The notes beneath the pieces are model-generated. The model was not told the DNA's origin. It was given only the letters and a program-made list of their open reading frames with translations, and ran no database searches. From Sphingomonas sp. EC-HK361 (lineage in GTDB: Bacteria; Pseudomonadota; Alphaproteobacteria; Sphingomonadales; Sphingomonadaceae): 64,000 nucleotides of DNA. Below, in pieces: positions 1 to 11,291 of this stretch. The stretch is from the NCBI RefSeq assembly GCF_902498785.1, contig NZ_LR701494.1, positions 310,001 through 374,000 on the forward strand, in the 5' to 3' direction. The position numbers and the translations under genes are program-made. The stretch's first letter is position 1. Each line of letters begins with the position of its first letter.

Positions 1-958
1 TGTCGAGCATCGCCTGGGCGAGGTCCCATTTCCCGGCGCGCGCCGCGAGAACGGCCTGCAGATACAGCGCCTCTCCGCTTCCCGGCCGTGCGGCAAGCGC
101 TCGCCGCGTTGCATCGAGCATTTCGGTGTAGCGCCCCATATCGCCCAGCGTCGCGGCCGCGGCGATGAGCGCTGGATGAAAATACGCATCCCGCGCGAGC
201 GCTGCTCGAAACCAGGGCAGCGCGGCGGTCAGGCCATATTGGCTGCGCGCCGTCTCCCCGCGAAGCACGAGCGCGTCGAGGTTCGCGCCGTCGAGGGCCA
301 CCGCACGCGCCGCCGCCGCGGCCGCACCGCCGACGTCACCGGCCGTCAGTCTCACCCGTCCAAGATCAGACCAGAGCCGGCTGTCGGACGGGTTGCGGTC
401 GGACAGTGCCGTGAGACGCTGCAGCGCTGCCGGATAGTCGCCCTGATCGGCCAAGGCGCGGGCACGCGCTCGCTCGGCATCGACGTCGCCAGCGGGTGCC
501 TTGCCTGCTTCCGCCAGCGCGCGATCGGAGTCGCCCTGCAACCGGGCAGCCTCGGCGAGCAGGCCTGCGGTGGAGGCGGGGCTGGCTCCGGTGGCGCGCG
601 CGCGCATGACTGCGCCTTCGGCGGATGCGCCCTCGCCCAATCGGACATAGGCGCGAGCAAGCGCGACATACGCAGCGATCATTTCAGGACGCTGCTCGAT
701 CGCGGACTGGGCCTGTGCTCGCGCGGCATTGTAGTTGCCGGCCGCAAGCAGCTTGCCGCTCAAGGCCAGTGCGGTTTCCGGATCGAGACGCTCGGCCTTT
801 CGTGCCAGATGCACGATCGCCGCGACGAGCGCGAGGCTCACCAGCGCGACAAGCCCCAGCCGCAGCGCACGCGCCGACGGCACCCTTGACCAAAATCGCC
901 GAACGCGCGAACGCCGCCCGCCCCGGAGCATCGGATATATCGCGCTCGCGTCAGCCAT
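1..958 (-). CDS. TPR-repeat protein with N-terminal membrane anchor (partial, PrsT-like position)
   Basis: The gene runs off the left edge of the window, so only its first 319 codons are visible. The translation opens with an Arg-rich cytoplasmic stretch, has one hydrophobic segment at about residues 31-51, and then becomes an Ala/Leu/Arg-rich helical array of TPR-like repeats from about residue 60. The ATG at 956-958 overlaps the last codons of prsR by 8 nt, so it is the fourth gene of the sugar transferase-prsK-prsR operon. In XrtA/PEP-CTERM loci a TPR protein called PrsT often sits here; that identity is inferred from position, since the diagnostic C-terminus is missing. Confidence 0.72.
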   Translation of the reverse strand, partial: MADASAIYPMLRGGRRSRVRRFWSRVPSARALRLGLVALVSLALVAAIVHLARKAERLDPETALALSGKLLAAGNYNAARAQAQSAIEQRPEMIAAYVALARAYVRLGEGASAEGAVMRARATGASPASTAGLLAEAARLQGDSDRALAEAGKAPAGDVDAERARARALADQGDYPAALQRLTALSDRNPSDSRLWSDLGRVRLTAGDVGGAAAAAARAVALDGANLDALVLRGETARSQYGLTAALPWFRAALARDAYFHPALIAAAATLGDMGRYTEMLDATRRALAARPGSGEALYLQAVLAARAGKWDLAQAMLD

Positions 959-2303
959 GCAGATCGTAAGCCTTGAGCAGGTCGTAGAGCGTCGGCCGGC
1001 TCACCCCGAGCAGCTTCGCGGTGTTCGAGATATTCCCTTCCGCCCGGGCCAGCGCATGCCGGATCACCGCGCGGTCGGCGACTTCGCGCGCGGCGCGCAG
1101 GTTGATCGGCAGCGCGGCTCCATCGGGTAACGCGAGGTCGAGATCGGCTGCGGTCACCAGCTTGCCGTCCGCCATGATGACCGCCCGTTTCACGCGGTTT
1201 TCGAGCTCGCGGACGTTACCCGGCCAGCCCCAGCCATCGATCGCGGCGCGCGCATCGGGGGCAAAACCGCTTACCGTTCGCCCCATCTCGCGCGCGTGGC
1301 GGTCGAGGAAATAGCGCGCGAGAAGCAGCGCATCGCCCGCGCGCTCGGCAAGTGACGGGATGCGAACGACGATCTCGGCCAGGCGATAGTAGAGATCCTC
1401 GCGGAACCGTCCGTCGGCGACCATCGCATCGACGTCCTGATGCGTCGCGCAGACGATCCGCGTGTCGACCGCAATCTGCCGCCGTCCGCCGATCCGCTCG
1501 ATCGTGCGTTCCTGAAGGAAGCGAAGCAGCTTCACCTGAAGCGGTAGCGGAATGTCGCCCACCTCATCGAGGAACAGCGTGCCGCCATTGGCCTGCTCGA
1601 TCTTGCCTTCGGTCGTCTTCACCGCGCCCGTAAAGGCGCCCTTTTCATGCCCGAACAATTCGCTTTCGAGCAAAGTCTCGGGGATTGCGGCGCAATTGAT
1701 TGCGACGAAGGCGCCGACGCGACGCCGGGACGAATCGTGCAGGCCGCGCGCGAGCAGTTCCTTGCCGCTGCCCGATGCGCCCAGCAGCATGACCGAGACG
1801 TCGGCAGGCGCCACCCGCTCGATGGTCCGCGTGACCGCGAGCATCTCGGGCGCCGCGGTGATGAGGCCGCCGAGCTCCTTGCCCGCATCTCGCGCCGCCA
1901 GCCGCCGGTTTTCCGCCTCCAACGCGTGGACGTGGAAGGCCCGCGCGACGATCAACCCCAACGCATCGATATCGATCGGCTTCGCGTAGAAATCCCAGGC
2001 ACCGTCGGCGATCGCCTGACGCGCGCTATCGCGCGCGCCGTGCCCGGATGCCACGATCACCTTGGCGTCAGGCTTCAACGCCAGAATTTCGGCCAGCGTC
2101 GCAAACCCTTCCGATACACCGTCCGGGTCGGGCGGCAGGCCGAGATCGAGCGTCACGACCGCAGGCTCGTGCAGGCGAACGGCGTCGATCGCCGTAGTCC
2201 GATCGCTCGCGACGACGACCTCGTAATCGTCATAGGCCCAGCGGAGCTGACGCTGGAGGCCGGAATCGTCCTCGACGATCAGCAGGATCGGCTTGTCGCT
2301 CAT
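951..2303 (-). CDS. prsR: PEP-CTERM/XrtA-associated sigma-54 response regulator PrsR
   Basis: An NtrC-type activator of 450 aa. The receiver domain (about 5-120) has the acidic pocket E11-D13, phospho-acceptor D53 and K108. The AAA+ domain follows, with Walker A GASGSGKE (175-182) and the sigma-54 contact loop GAFTGA (222-227). A Fis-type helix-turn-helix closes the protein (about 415-450). It would activate RpoN-dependent promoters when phosphorylated by PrsK. Its ATG overlaps the prsK stop in an ATGA. The family (TIGR02915) normally controls PEP-CTERM/exopolysaccharide genes. I saw no clear -24/-12 promoter within the window, so the targets probably lie elsewhere in the cluster. Confidence 0.92.
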   Translation of the reverse strand: MSDKPILLIVEDDSGLQRQLRWAYDDYEVVVASDRTTAIDAVRLHEPAVVTLDLGLPPDPDGVSEGFATLAEILALKPDAKVIVASGHGARDSARQAIADGAWDFYAKPIDIDALGLIVARAFHVHALEAENRRLAARDAGKELGGLITAAPEMLAVTRTIERVAPADVSVMLLGASGSGKELLARGLHDSSRRRVGAFVAINCAAIPETLLESELFGHEKGAFTGAVKTTEGKIEQANGGTLFLDEVGDIPLPLQVKLLRFLQERTIERIGGRRQIAVDTRIVCATHQDVDAMVADGRFREDLYYRLAEIVVRIPSLAERAGDALLLARYFLDRHAREMGRTVSGFAPDARAAIDGWGWPGNVRELENRVKRAVIMADGKLVTAADLDLALPDGAALPINLRAAREVADRAVIRHALARAEGNISNTAKLLGVSRPTLYDLLKAYDLHG

Positions 2304-4351
2304 GCCGCCGCCTTCTCGTCGCGAGCCATGGGTAGCGTTACGCGGAAGCGGGTGCCTTCGCCTTCGCGGCTGGCCACCGTCACCTTGCCCCCCATTGCCT
2401 CGGCAAGCTGGCGTGCCTCGAACGCGCCGATCCCGAAGCCGCCCGGCTTGGTAGAAGAAAACGGTTTGAAGAGCTGTTCGCGCACGAAGACCGCATCCAT
2501 CCCGCTTCCGCGATCGATGATGTCGATCGTCACGCGTCCTTCGTCTTCGCCGACGACCAGCATCACGGCATCCGTCGGCGCGCTGGCCTCGATCGCGTTC
2601 TGGACGAGATGGCCCAGCAGGACTTCGAGCGCGCCGACATCGGCGAACGCAAGAGCTTCACCCTGCCCCGCTGCGGCCACCGGGTGCTGCGCGCGCCGTG
2701 ACTCCGCAATGCGATTACACAACACGGCAACGTCGATCCGCTCGGGCACGCTTCCGCTACCTCCGTGATGTTGCGACAGTCTGGCCAGCAAACCGTTCAT
2801 GCGATCCGCGGAATCCTTCAGCGTCGCGATCATGTCCGCCCGAAACGCAGGATTCTCCGCATGTCGTTCGGCGTTGCGCGCGACGAGGGTCAATTGGCTC
2901 ACCAGGTTCTTGAGGTCGTGCATGATGAAGGCGAAGCGGCGATTGAACTCATCGAAGCGCTCGGCATCGGCGAGGCGGGCGTGGGCGCGGTCTTCGGCGA
3001 GGTAGCTCGCGACTTGCCGCCCTGCGAGGCCGAGAAGATCGAAGTCCTCCCAGTCAAGCGCGCGGTCCACAGGCGGCCGGGCAAGTACGATTGCGCCCGC
3101 TAGCGCGCCGAAATGGAGCAGGGGAACGATCGCCCACGCATCCTGCTGGTCGATCGCCCAGCTCGGAACGACGATGTGCTCGTCGGCCGGTGCCTCGCCC
3201 GCCCGGACCGCGTCGAGCGCGATGATACGAGCGGTGCGCGCCAGATACTCCGCAAAGTCGCTTCCCGCGGCGCCGGCACAATCGCTGGTGCAGTTCCACC
3301 GCGCCGCCACGCCCAGCCCGCCGTCATCGGGGGTCAGAAGCAAGGCTGCCGGGGAGTCGGTGAGATCGGCGACCGCTTTCGTCACGCGGGCTTCCAGCGT
3401 CGCTTTACCCGCCTCAGGCGCCCCGATGGTGTCGGTAAAGCGCAGCCATTCGTCGCGATAGTCATAGCGGTGGCGATAGAAATGCTTGGCGATGACGACC
3501 TTGAGCCACGCGTTGAGCCAAGGGTTCGACGCGAGCGTCAGGATGGCGACCGTCATGCCGCATACAAAGGCCGTCTGTGCGAGCGGCGCGTTGGCACCCG
3601 CGACCGAGCCGAGGATCGCGGTGCCGAAGCCGATGACCGCGACGTAGATCAAGACTCCGCCCGCGACGGCCCAGCGCATCGCCATCGTTCGCGAAAGCTG
3701 CAGCGTCCAGTCGCCGCCACGGTTCGCGGCGATGCCGAACAGCGGCGCGATCAGCAGCATGAGCGCGCCGCGCAGCGCAACGATCATGGTCGAAGGCGGG
3801 CCGCCCGCATAGATTGCGAGCGCGTAGAGCAGGTCGGTTCCCCACAATATGCCGAGCGCGATTGCGACCAGCCGCACGCCCCCACGCTGCACGCCACGGC
3901 TCTGGATAACGAGCCGGTGGACCAGGATCAGGGCGCCGGCCGCCGTCATCATGCGGATCGTCTGACGGACGTCGGCAGCGGCGTGCGCCAGGTGCCGCGC
4001 ACCAGCGCTCGCCTCGATGCCCGCGACACCCATTCCGACGACGGTGAGTAGCCCGAGCACGACGTACAGCGTGATGACCGCGGACCGATGCGGCGCGCGG
4101 CGTTCTCTGAACGACAGCGTCGCCATGAAAACGAGCCAGGCAAGATTGAGTACGCCTTCCGCGACCCGCGTGACGAGATCGGCGGGCTCGATGCCGGACA
4201 CCGCCAGCGCCCACAAGGCGGTCGCGCCGAGCGCTGCGATGAAGGCGATCCGCCCCCCGCCGCCCGCGCGCTGCTTCGTTTCGCGGAGCGCCACGATTGC
4301 GAAGGCGAGCGCGGTCAGGGCATGGATCCACACGATCGTTGCCGGCGTCAT
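2300..4351 (-). CDS. prsK: XrtA/PEP-CTERM system histidine kinase PrsK
   Basis: A 683-residue membrane sensor kinase. Residues about 1-290 hold roughly eight to nine hydrophobic helices, followed by a GAF-like segment (about 300-450). The phosphorylatable H478 lies in FIMHDLKNL, the DLKN variant of the H-box typical of PrsK. The HATPase domain has an N-box (QNAIEA), a DRGSGM G1 box and a C-terminal GFGIGAFEARQLAE G2 region. It starts in an ATGA overlap with the stop of the upstream sugar transferase and ends in an ATGA with prsR, so kinase and regulator are translationally coupled. The input signal is unknown. Confidence 0.92.
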   Translation of the reverse strand: MTPATIVWIHALTALAFAIVALRETKQRAGGGGRIAFIAALGATALWALAVSGIEPADLVTRVAEGVLNLAWLVFMATLSFRERRAPHRSAVITLYVVLGLLTVVGMGVAGIEASAGARHLAHAAADVRQTIRMMTAAGALILVHRLVIQSRGVQRGGVRLVAIALGILWGTDLLYALAIYAGGPPSTMIVALRGALMLLIAPLFGIAANRGGDWTLQLSRTMAMRWAVAGGVLIYVAVIGFGTAILGSVAGANAPLAQTAFVCGMTVAILTLASNPWLNAWLKVVIAKHFYRHRYDYRDEWLRFTDTIGAPEAGKATLEARVTKAVADLTDSPAALLLTPDDGGLGVAARWNCTSDCAGAAGSDFAEYLARTARIIALDAVRAGEAPADEHIVVPSWAIDQQDAWAIVPLLHFGALAGAIVLARPPVDRALDWEDFDLLGLAGRQVASYLAEDRAHARLADAERFDEFNRRFAFIMHDLKNLVSQLTLVARNAERHAENPAFRADMIATLKDSADRMNGLLARLSQHHGGSGSVPERIDVAVLCNRIAESRRAQHPVAAAGQGEALAFADVGALEVLLGHLVQNAIEASAPTDAVMLVVGEDEGRVTIDIIDRGSGMDAVFVREQLFKPFSSTKPGGFGIGAFEARQLAEAMGGKVTVASREGEGTRFRVTLPMARDEKAAA

Positions 4352-5736
4352 CGCGCGCCTTCCGGCCAGAGCACCACGCGCAGCGTCTGCAACAGGATCA
4401 GCAGGTCGAGGAAGGGCGAGTAGTTCTTCGCGTAATAAAGGTCGTATTCCAGCTTGTGCCGCGCATCCTCGACCGAAGCGCCGTACGGATAGTTGATCTG
4501 CGCCCAGCCGGTGATCCCCGGCTTCACCATGTGGCGCTCGGCGTAGAAGGGCAGCTCGCGCTCAAGGTCTTCGACGAATTGCGGGCGCTCGGGGCGTGGG
4601 CCGACGAAGCTCATCTCGCCCTTCAGCACGCTCCAGCACTGCGGCAGTTCGTCGATCCGGACCTTGCGGATGAAGCGACCGACGCGGGTGATGCGTGGAT
4701 CGTCCTCCGCCGCCCACACCGCCTGACCCGCAATTTCGGCGTCCTGGCGCATCGATCGCAGCTTCAGGATATCGAACCCCTGGTTGAACAGCCCCACGCG
4801 GCGCTGGCGATAGAATGCGGGTCCCCGGCTTTCGATCTTGATGGCGATGGCGGTAACGACAATGACCGGCAGCGCTATGGTCAGCAGCAACAGGCTGGCG
4901 GCGATATCGAACAGCCGCTTGGAAATGCTGGAGAACAGCCGTCCGGACGAGAAACCGTCGGAGAAGATGAGCCAGGACGGGTTGACGGTCTTCAGGTCGA
5001 TCCGCCCGGTTTCCCGTTCGAGAAAGCTCGCGAAGTCACTGACGAGCACGCCGGTCGTCTTGATCCGCAGCAGGTCCTTGAGCGGCAGCGCGTTGCGCCG
5101 TTCTTCCAGCGCAAGGACGACTTCGCTCGCATTGAGCATCACCACATGGTCGGCCAGATTATAGATCGCCCCGCGCCGGATCGCTTCGGGGATCGATGGC
5201 TCCCCGTCCGACATCGCGACGAAGCCGACGACGGCGAAACTGGCATTATGCTCGGCCGCGAGGGCTTTAAGCCGCTCTGCGCGCGCGCCGGCTCCCAGAA
5301 CGACGATACGGCGACGAAAGGCGCGACTCCCCAGCATCCGCCCGAGCAAGACACGCACGAAGATGAGCAGCGGCACCGCGAACAGCATCGCATACGCCAG
5401 GTTCGACCGCCAAAGCGTCAGCCCCGGCACCGCGAAGTAGATCACGCTCAGGATCAGCACGCCGAGCGATACCGCAACGAAAATGCGCGCGGTCGCGAAG
5501 CGGAGCGATTGGAGCGAACGGGGACCATAGGCGCCGACCGCAACCATCGCGGTCTCGAGCGGCAGCGCAAAGGACAGGAGCTGCGGCACGCGCGCGGTCG
5601 TGGCGCCGACCGCGATGTCAATCTGCCAGGCACGCAGGATCCAGCCCGCCTCGCCCGCAATCAGCAACAGCAGCGTGTCGAGCACGCCGAGAATGACGAC
5701 AGCGTGCGGCACATAATGTTTGAACACGCGGATCAC
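4348..5736 (-). CDS. TIGR03013-family XrtA/PEP-CTERM undecaprenyl-phosphate sugar transferase
   Basis: This is a membrane-bound initiating glycosyltransferase for exopolysaccharide synthesis: it would move a sugar-1-phosphate from a nucleotide sugar to undecaprenyl phosphate. Several N-terminal TM segments precede a nucleotide-binding-like middle region. The C-terminal bacterial sugar-transferase domain carries a TM helix, KLRSMR, the acidic VRIDELPQ motif and VGPRPERP. I chose the GTG at 5734-5736 because AGGAG lies 6 nt upstream and the protein then begins IRVFKHYVPH as in the family, giving 462 aa; an in-frame ATG at 5835 would add 33 non-conserved residues. It is the first gene of the prsK-prsR operon. 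Confidence 0.9.
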   Translation of the reverse strand: MIRVFKHYVPHAVVILGVLDTLLLLIAGEAGWILRAWQIDIAVGATTARVPQLLSFALPLETAMVAVGAYGPRSLQSLRFATARIFVAVSLGVLILSVIYFAVPGLTLWRSNLAYAMLFAVPLLIFVRVLLGRMLGSRAFRRRIVVLGAGARAERLKALAAEHNASFAVVGFVAMSDGEPSIPEAIRRGAIYNLADHVVMLNASEVVLALEERRNALPLKDLLRIKTTGVLVSDFASFLERETGRIDLKTVNPSWLIFSDGFSSGRLFSSISKRLFDIAASLLLLTIALPVIVVTAIAIKIESRGPAFYRQRRVGLFNQGFDILKLRSMRQDAEIAGQAVWAAEDDPRITRVGRFIRKVRIDELPQCWSVLKGEMSFVGPRPERPQFVEDLERELPFYAERHMVKPGITGWAQINYPYGASVEDARHKLEYDLYYAKNYSPFLDLLILLQTLRVVLWPEGAR

Positions 5737-5921
5737 CGCGCGCTCCTGTAAAATGCAGACCGCTGACCGGCCACTGTCAAATCCTCCGACACCTGACCCT
5801 GCTCTCGCAGCAATTGGCAAAGAAAGGCTGAACACACCGGGATACGCCCGCGCGATCGGGCGTTTGCCCGACGCCCTGCTGTCGGTTAGGGCGACATATC
5901 TTCTCGGGAATATCGAACCTT

Positions 5922-6977
5922 ATGCCGAATGCGCACGCCATCGTCCCCGTCATCCTCTCCGGCGGATCGGGAACCCGATTGTGGCCGATGTCGCGACCCG
6001 AAAAGCCGAAGCAGCTGCTGGCGCTGACGGCCGAAGAGACAATGCTCCAGCTGACCGCCCGGCGGGCGTGCGGCGCGCAATTCGCCGCACCGATCGTCGT
6101 CGCGAATGCGCGCCACGCCGACGATGTCGATGCGCAGCTCGCCCATGTCGCGACGACCGCGCAGGCGCTGATCCTCGAGCCGATGGGGCGCAACACCGCG
6201 CCGGCCATCGCGCTTGCTGCAATCGCGGCGGGCGGCGGCCCGGCGCCGCTGCTCGTCATGCCGTCGGATCACGTCATCGCCGATGTGGACGCGTTCCACG
6301 CCGCGATCGCCGCCGCGATGCCGCTCGTCGCCGAGGGTTGGCTCGTCACCTTCGGCATCACCCCCGATGCCCCCGAAACCGGCTATGGCTACATCAAGAT
6401 CGGCGAGGAAGTCGCAAGCGGCGCCCACAAGGTCGCGCGCTTCGTGGAAAAGCCCCCGCGCGCGGATGCGGAGGCGATGGTCGCGAGCGGCGATCATGCC
6501 TGGAACGGCGGAATCTTCCTGTTTCGGGCGGACATCTATCTCGGTGCGCTGGCCAGCTACGCGCCCGACATGCTGGTCGCCGCGCAGCAGTCGATGGACA
6601 AGGCGCGGCGCGACGGCCGTCGCATCTATCCGGACGAGGACGCCTTCGCCGCCTCGCCCGCCGATTCCATCGACTATGCCGTCATGGAGAAGTCCGAACG
6701 GGTTGCGGTCGTTCCCGTCTCGATGGGGTGGAACGACGTCGGCAGCTGGGATGCGCTCCACGCGATCAGCGCCTGCGACGAAGCGGGTAACGCGACCAAC
6801 GGCGAGGTCATCAACCTCGATACGAGCAACTGCCTCGTGCGCAGCGACGGTGCCCGGATCGCGATGGTCGGCGTGAGCGACCTGATCGTTGTCGCCAGCG
6901 GCAACGATATCCTGATCCTCCCGCGCGGGCGGAGCCAGGAGGTGAAGCAGCTTTTGGAAGCCATGAAGGAACGCTGA
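5922..6977 (+). CDS. manC: mannose-1-phosphate guanylyltransferase
   Basis: Makes GDP-mannose from mannose-1-phosphate and GTP for surface polysaccharides. The N-terminal signature GGSGTRLWPMSR (14-25), followed by KPKQLL, is the nucleotide-binding loop, and the FVEKP motif is present. At 351 aa it holds only the nucleotidyltransferase part and lacks the C-terminal phosphomannose isomerase domain of the bifunctional type II enzyme, so the isomerase must be a separate gene. It is divergent from the XrtA sugar transferase across a 185-bp gap. No strong ribosome-binding site is visible. Confidence 0.88.
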   Translation: MPNAHAIVPVILSGGSGTRLWPMSRPEKPKQLLALTAEETMLQLTARRACGAQFAAPIVVANARHADDVDAQLAHVATTAQALILEPMGRNTAPAIALAAIAAGGGPAPLLVMPSDHVIADVDAFHAAIAAAMPLVAEGWLVTFGITPDAPETGYGYIKIGEEVASGAHKVARFVEKPPRADAEAMVASGDHAWNGGIFLFRADIYLGALASYAPDMLVAAQQSMDKARRDGRRIYPDEDAFAASPADSIDYAVMEKSERVAVVPVSMGWNDVGSWDALHAISACDEAGNATNGEVINLDTSNCLVRSDGARIAMVGVSDLIVVASGNDILILPRGRSQEVKQLLEAMKER

Positions 6978-6999
6978 CCCGTATTACTCGCTCGATCCG

Positions 7000-7083
7000 T
7001 CATCCCCGCGAAGGAAGGGATTCATGACTGTGGGTAGCGTGTCCGTCCGGCAGACATGGACCCCTGCCTGCGAAGGGGCGACA
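7000..7083. repeat. palindromic intergenic repeat, family C
   Basis: An imperfect inverted repeat between the convergent manC and pepF genes. The left arm CATCCCCGCGAAGG faces a right arm CCTGCGAAGGGGCGAC, and the interior includes CAGACATGGACCCCTGCC. The same interior and arms recur at 53611-53693. It ends 9 nt short of the pepF stop codon and probably forms a 3'-end hairpin for both genes. Confidence 0.7.
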
Positions 7084-7092
7084 GATCCCGCT

Positions 7093-8961
7093 TCACCCCA
7101 TCAGTGCTTCGATCTGGTCCATCGTCTCCTTGAACGTCTGCACGACGGCACGGTACGGTGCCGGCGTCGCCATATCGAGCCCGGCTCTCTTGAGGATGTC
7201 GACCGGATAGTCCGATCCCCCCGCCTTCAGCACGCCGAGGTAATTGTCCCGCTCCTTGGCACCGCCCTTCAGGATCACGCGGGCGAAGTAGGACGCGGCG
7301 GAGATGCAGGTCGCATATTGATAGACGTAGAAGCTGTTGTAGAAATGCGGGATATACGCCCACTCCGATCCGTAGACGTCGGACACCGCGACCTTCGGGC
7401 CGTGATAACGCTTCAACAGATCGAGATACATTGCGGTGAAGGTGTCGCCCGACAGCCCCTCGCCCGCTTCCGCCTTGTCGTGCGCGGCCAGCTCGAACTC
7501 GGCGAACATCGCCTGGCGGTAGAAGGTGCCGCGGATGCTCTCTAACTGCTGGCCGAGGTAGAAGATCTTCTCCGCCTTGGTCTTCGCGTTCGCGACCATA
7601 TAGGCCGCAAGCAGCTGCTCGTTGCAGGTCGAGGCGATCTCGGCGAGGAAGATCGGATAGTCGGCCTTGTCGAACACCTGCGTCTTGTTCGCGAGCAGCG
7701 TGTGCATCGCATGGCCCCATTCGTGCGCGTAGGTGCTCATCCCCTCGTAATTCTGACCCAGATTCAGAAGGAGATAGGGGTGCACGTCATACGCAGCGCC
7801 GGGGTTCATATAGGCGCCCGATTTCTTGCCGGGGCGGGGCAGCGGGTCCATCCATTTGCCCGCAGTCGCCTTCGCGAACATCGCGCCATATTCGGGGCCG
7901 AGCGGCTTCAGCGCCTCGATCGTCGTCGCGCGCATCTGCGTCAGCGAGACCTTCTCGTCGAGCTGCACCAGCGGCGGGTAAATATCGTAATAGGCCATGT
8001 CGGGCAGCTTCAGCAGCCGGCGGCGGAGTTCGAAATAGCGGTGGAGTTGCGGCAATCCCGCATTCGTTTCCTTCACCAGCGTCCGGTAGACGGCTTCCGG
8101 CACATTGTTGCCCGACAGCGCCATGGCGAGCGATGTCGGATATTTGCGCGCCTTCTTCTCGAAGACATCCGCCTTGACGTGACTGAGATAGGCCGCGCCC
8201 AGCGAATTCTTGAACTTGCCGTATTCGCCCCAGAAGGTGTCGAAGACGAGCTTGCGGTCAGCACGGTTGGGCGCGTCGCGGTTGAGCGTGTAGGCCTGAT
8301 CGTCGAGACGGACCTGCTTGCCGGTCGACAGCGTGACCGTCGGCCACGGAATGTCAGACGCGACGAGCTGTTCGCGAATATCGCTTGGCCCCGAAAACGG
8401 CGCGGACGTGCCGGCGAGCAGCATCTCGCCTTCGGGGGACAGGACGTGCTCCGCCTGCCGGATCGCGTCGCGGAGCAGGAAATCGAACCGGGTGCCGAGC
8501 GTCTTGTTCGCGGCGATGAACCGCTCGATTTTGGGTTTGCCGAGCGTCAGGATTTCAGGCGTCACCCACGCCGTCGCCTCACCGAAGGCGGTGAACATGT
8601 CTTGCGCCAACGCCTGCTTTTCCTGGTTGGCGGCGATCCGGAGATCGGCGTCGGCCTTGAGGCTGGCATAGGTGTAGACGCGCGCGCCTTCGCGACCGAG
8701 GTCGGACTGGGCGACGAGCTGGGCGGCGAGCGTATCGGCGCTGTCGCCGAGATGGCCCTTGTTCTTGGCGAGACCGGGAATCGCCGCCAGGACTTTCTTG
8801 CGGGCGGCGTCCCAGGCTGAGTCGCTGGGATAGAGGTCCGCCAGGTCCCACGCAGCGGCGTCGGGCGCGGCGGCGCGGTCCTGCGCCCAGGCGGGAAGCG
8901 CGGTTGCGGCGGTGGCAAGCGTCGCGGCGACGAGCGCCTGGCGGCGGGTGAGTTCGGTCAT
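7093..8961 (-). CDS. pepF: M3-family oligoendopeptidase F (exported)
   Basis: A thimet-type zinc metallopeptidase of 622 aa that cleaves short peptides. The zinc site HEWGH lies near residue 410. The N-terminus begins with a TRRQAL twin-arginine-like n-region, a hydrophobic stretch and a PAWAQD cleavage site at about residue 26, so it looks exported, possibly by Tat. Most PepF proteins are cytoplasmic, so the signal peptide marks it as a periplasmic version. It lies downstream of groEL on the same strand, but a strong terminator separates them. Confidence 0.9.
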   Translation of the reverse strand: MTELTRRQALVAATLATAATALPAWAQDRAAAPDAAAWDLADLYPSDSAWDAARKKVLAAIPGLAKNKGHLGDSADTLAAQLVAQSDLGREGARVYTYASLKADADLRIAANQEKQALAQDMFTAFGEATAWVTPEILTLGKPKIERFIAANKTLGTRFDFLLRDAIRQAEHVLSPEGEMLLAGTSAPFSGPSDIREQLVASDIPWPTVTLSTGKQVRLDDQAYTLNRDAPNRADRKLVFDTFWGEYGKFKNSLGAAYLSHVKADVFEKKARKYPTSLAMALSGNNVPEAVYRTLVKETNAGLPQLHRYFELRRRLLKLPDMAYYDIYPPLVQLDEKVSLTQMRATTIEALKPLGPEYGAMFAKATAGKWMDPLPRPGKKSGAYMNPGAAYDVHPYLLLNLGQNYEGMSTYAHEWGHAMHTLLANKTQVFDKADYPIFLAEIASTCNEQLLAAYMVANAKTKAEKIFYLGQQLESIRGTFYRQAMFAEFELAAHDKAEAGEGLSGDTFTAMYLDLLKRYHGPKVAVSDVYGSEWAYIPHFYNSFYVYQYATCISAASYFARVILKGGAKERDNYLGVLKAGGSDYPVDILKRAGLDMATPAPYRAVVQTFKETMDQIEALMG

Positions 8962-9052
8962 GTGGCAGCCCCCAGAGGATTCGTTCGATGAGACAATGTT
9001 ACGGTGTGCAGAGGGTGTGTCAATTGATTAAGGCACTGGTGACGAGGTGAAG

Positions 9053-9095
9053 AAAAGGGCCGGCAAGCGGGTGCTTGCCGGCCCTGATCTTTTTT
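9053..9095. terminator. bidirectional intrinsic terminator downstream of groEL
   Basis: A 12-bp perfect stem GGGCCGGCAAGC (9057-9068) pairs with 9073-9084 across a GGGT loop. It is followed by a T-tract on either strand: AAAA at 9053-9056 and T6 at 9090-9095. On the minus strand it would end groESL transcripts before pepF. Confidence 0.8.
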
Positions 9096-9162
9096 GGACG
9101 GTGGCGGCAAAGCCGCCGCTGGACGTCAGCCCGGATCGGCGTCGCCGACCGGCTGGCCGTTC

Positions 9163-10859
<1,697 letters not shown>

Positions 10860-10935
10860 TCAATTGCAATGGAAAAACGGCATTCGGTTGACACGGTTGA
10901 CACCAAGATCGCTGTTTCGCGATCCGGCACCGAAA

Positions 10936-11223
10936 TCAGCCGACGATGCCCAGGATGTCCGATTCCTTCATGATCAGCAGGTCTTCACCGTTGACCTTCA
11001 CCTCGGTGCCCGACCACTTGCCGAACAGGATTCGGTCGCCGGCCTTCACGTCCAGCGGGGTGACCTTGCCGTCTTCGGCCTTCGTGCCGGTGCCGGCAGC
11101 GACGACCTCGCCCTCCTGGGGCTTTTCCTTGGCGGTATCGGGGATGATGATCCCACCGGCCGTCTTCTCTTCCGCCTCGACGCGGCGGACGAGAACACGG
11201 TCGTGCAACGGACGAAAGTTCAT
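10936..11223 (-). CDS. groS: co-chaperonin GroES (Hsp10)
   Basis: The lid of the GroEL chamber. With the ATG at 11221-11223 the product is 95 aa and begins [14 protein letters not shown], matching the family exactly. The mobile loop region ([16 protein letters not shown]) is present. An in-frame ATG at 11310 would add 29 residues that overlap the promoter and CIRCE element, so it is rejected. The RBS is weak: GAGG is absent and only AGAGGG lies nearby. First gene of the groESL operon. Confidence 0.97.
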   Translation of the reverse strand: MNFRPLHDRVLVRRVEAEEKTAGGIIIPDTAKEKPQEGEVVAAGTGTKAEDGKVTPLDVKAGDRILFGKWSGTEVKVNGEDLLIMKESDILGIVG

Positions 11224-11257
11224 GCGGTTGCCCTCTTGCTCATGCGAGTTGATATGC

Positions 11258-11284
11258 CTGGCACTCCCCGGTCGGGAGTGCCAA
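11258..11284 (-). promoter_or_regulatory. CIRCE operator (HrcA-binding) of groESL
   Basis: Read on the minus strand it is TTGGCACTC-N9-GAGTGCCAG, against the CIRCE consensus TTAGCACTC-N9-GAGTGCTAA. The arms (11276-11284 and 11258-11266) are near-perfect complements with the canonical 9-nt spacer. It lies 34 nt upstream of the groES ATG and just downstream of the -10 box, where HrcA would block initiation. Confidence 0.92.
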
Positions 11285-11291
11285 CGGCCGG

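Noticed and set aside
4297..5751. 484-codon plus-strand frame opposite the sugar transferase
   Set aside because: Shadow of a gene with conserved sugar-transferase motifs; no independent support.
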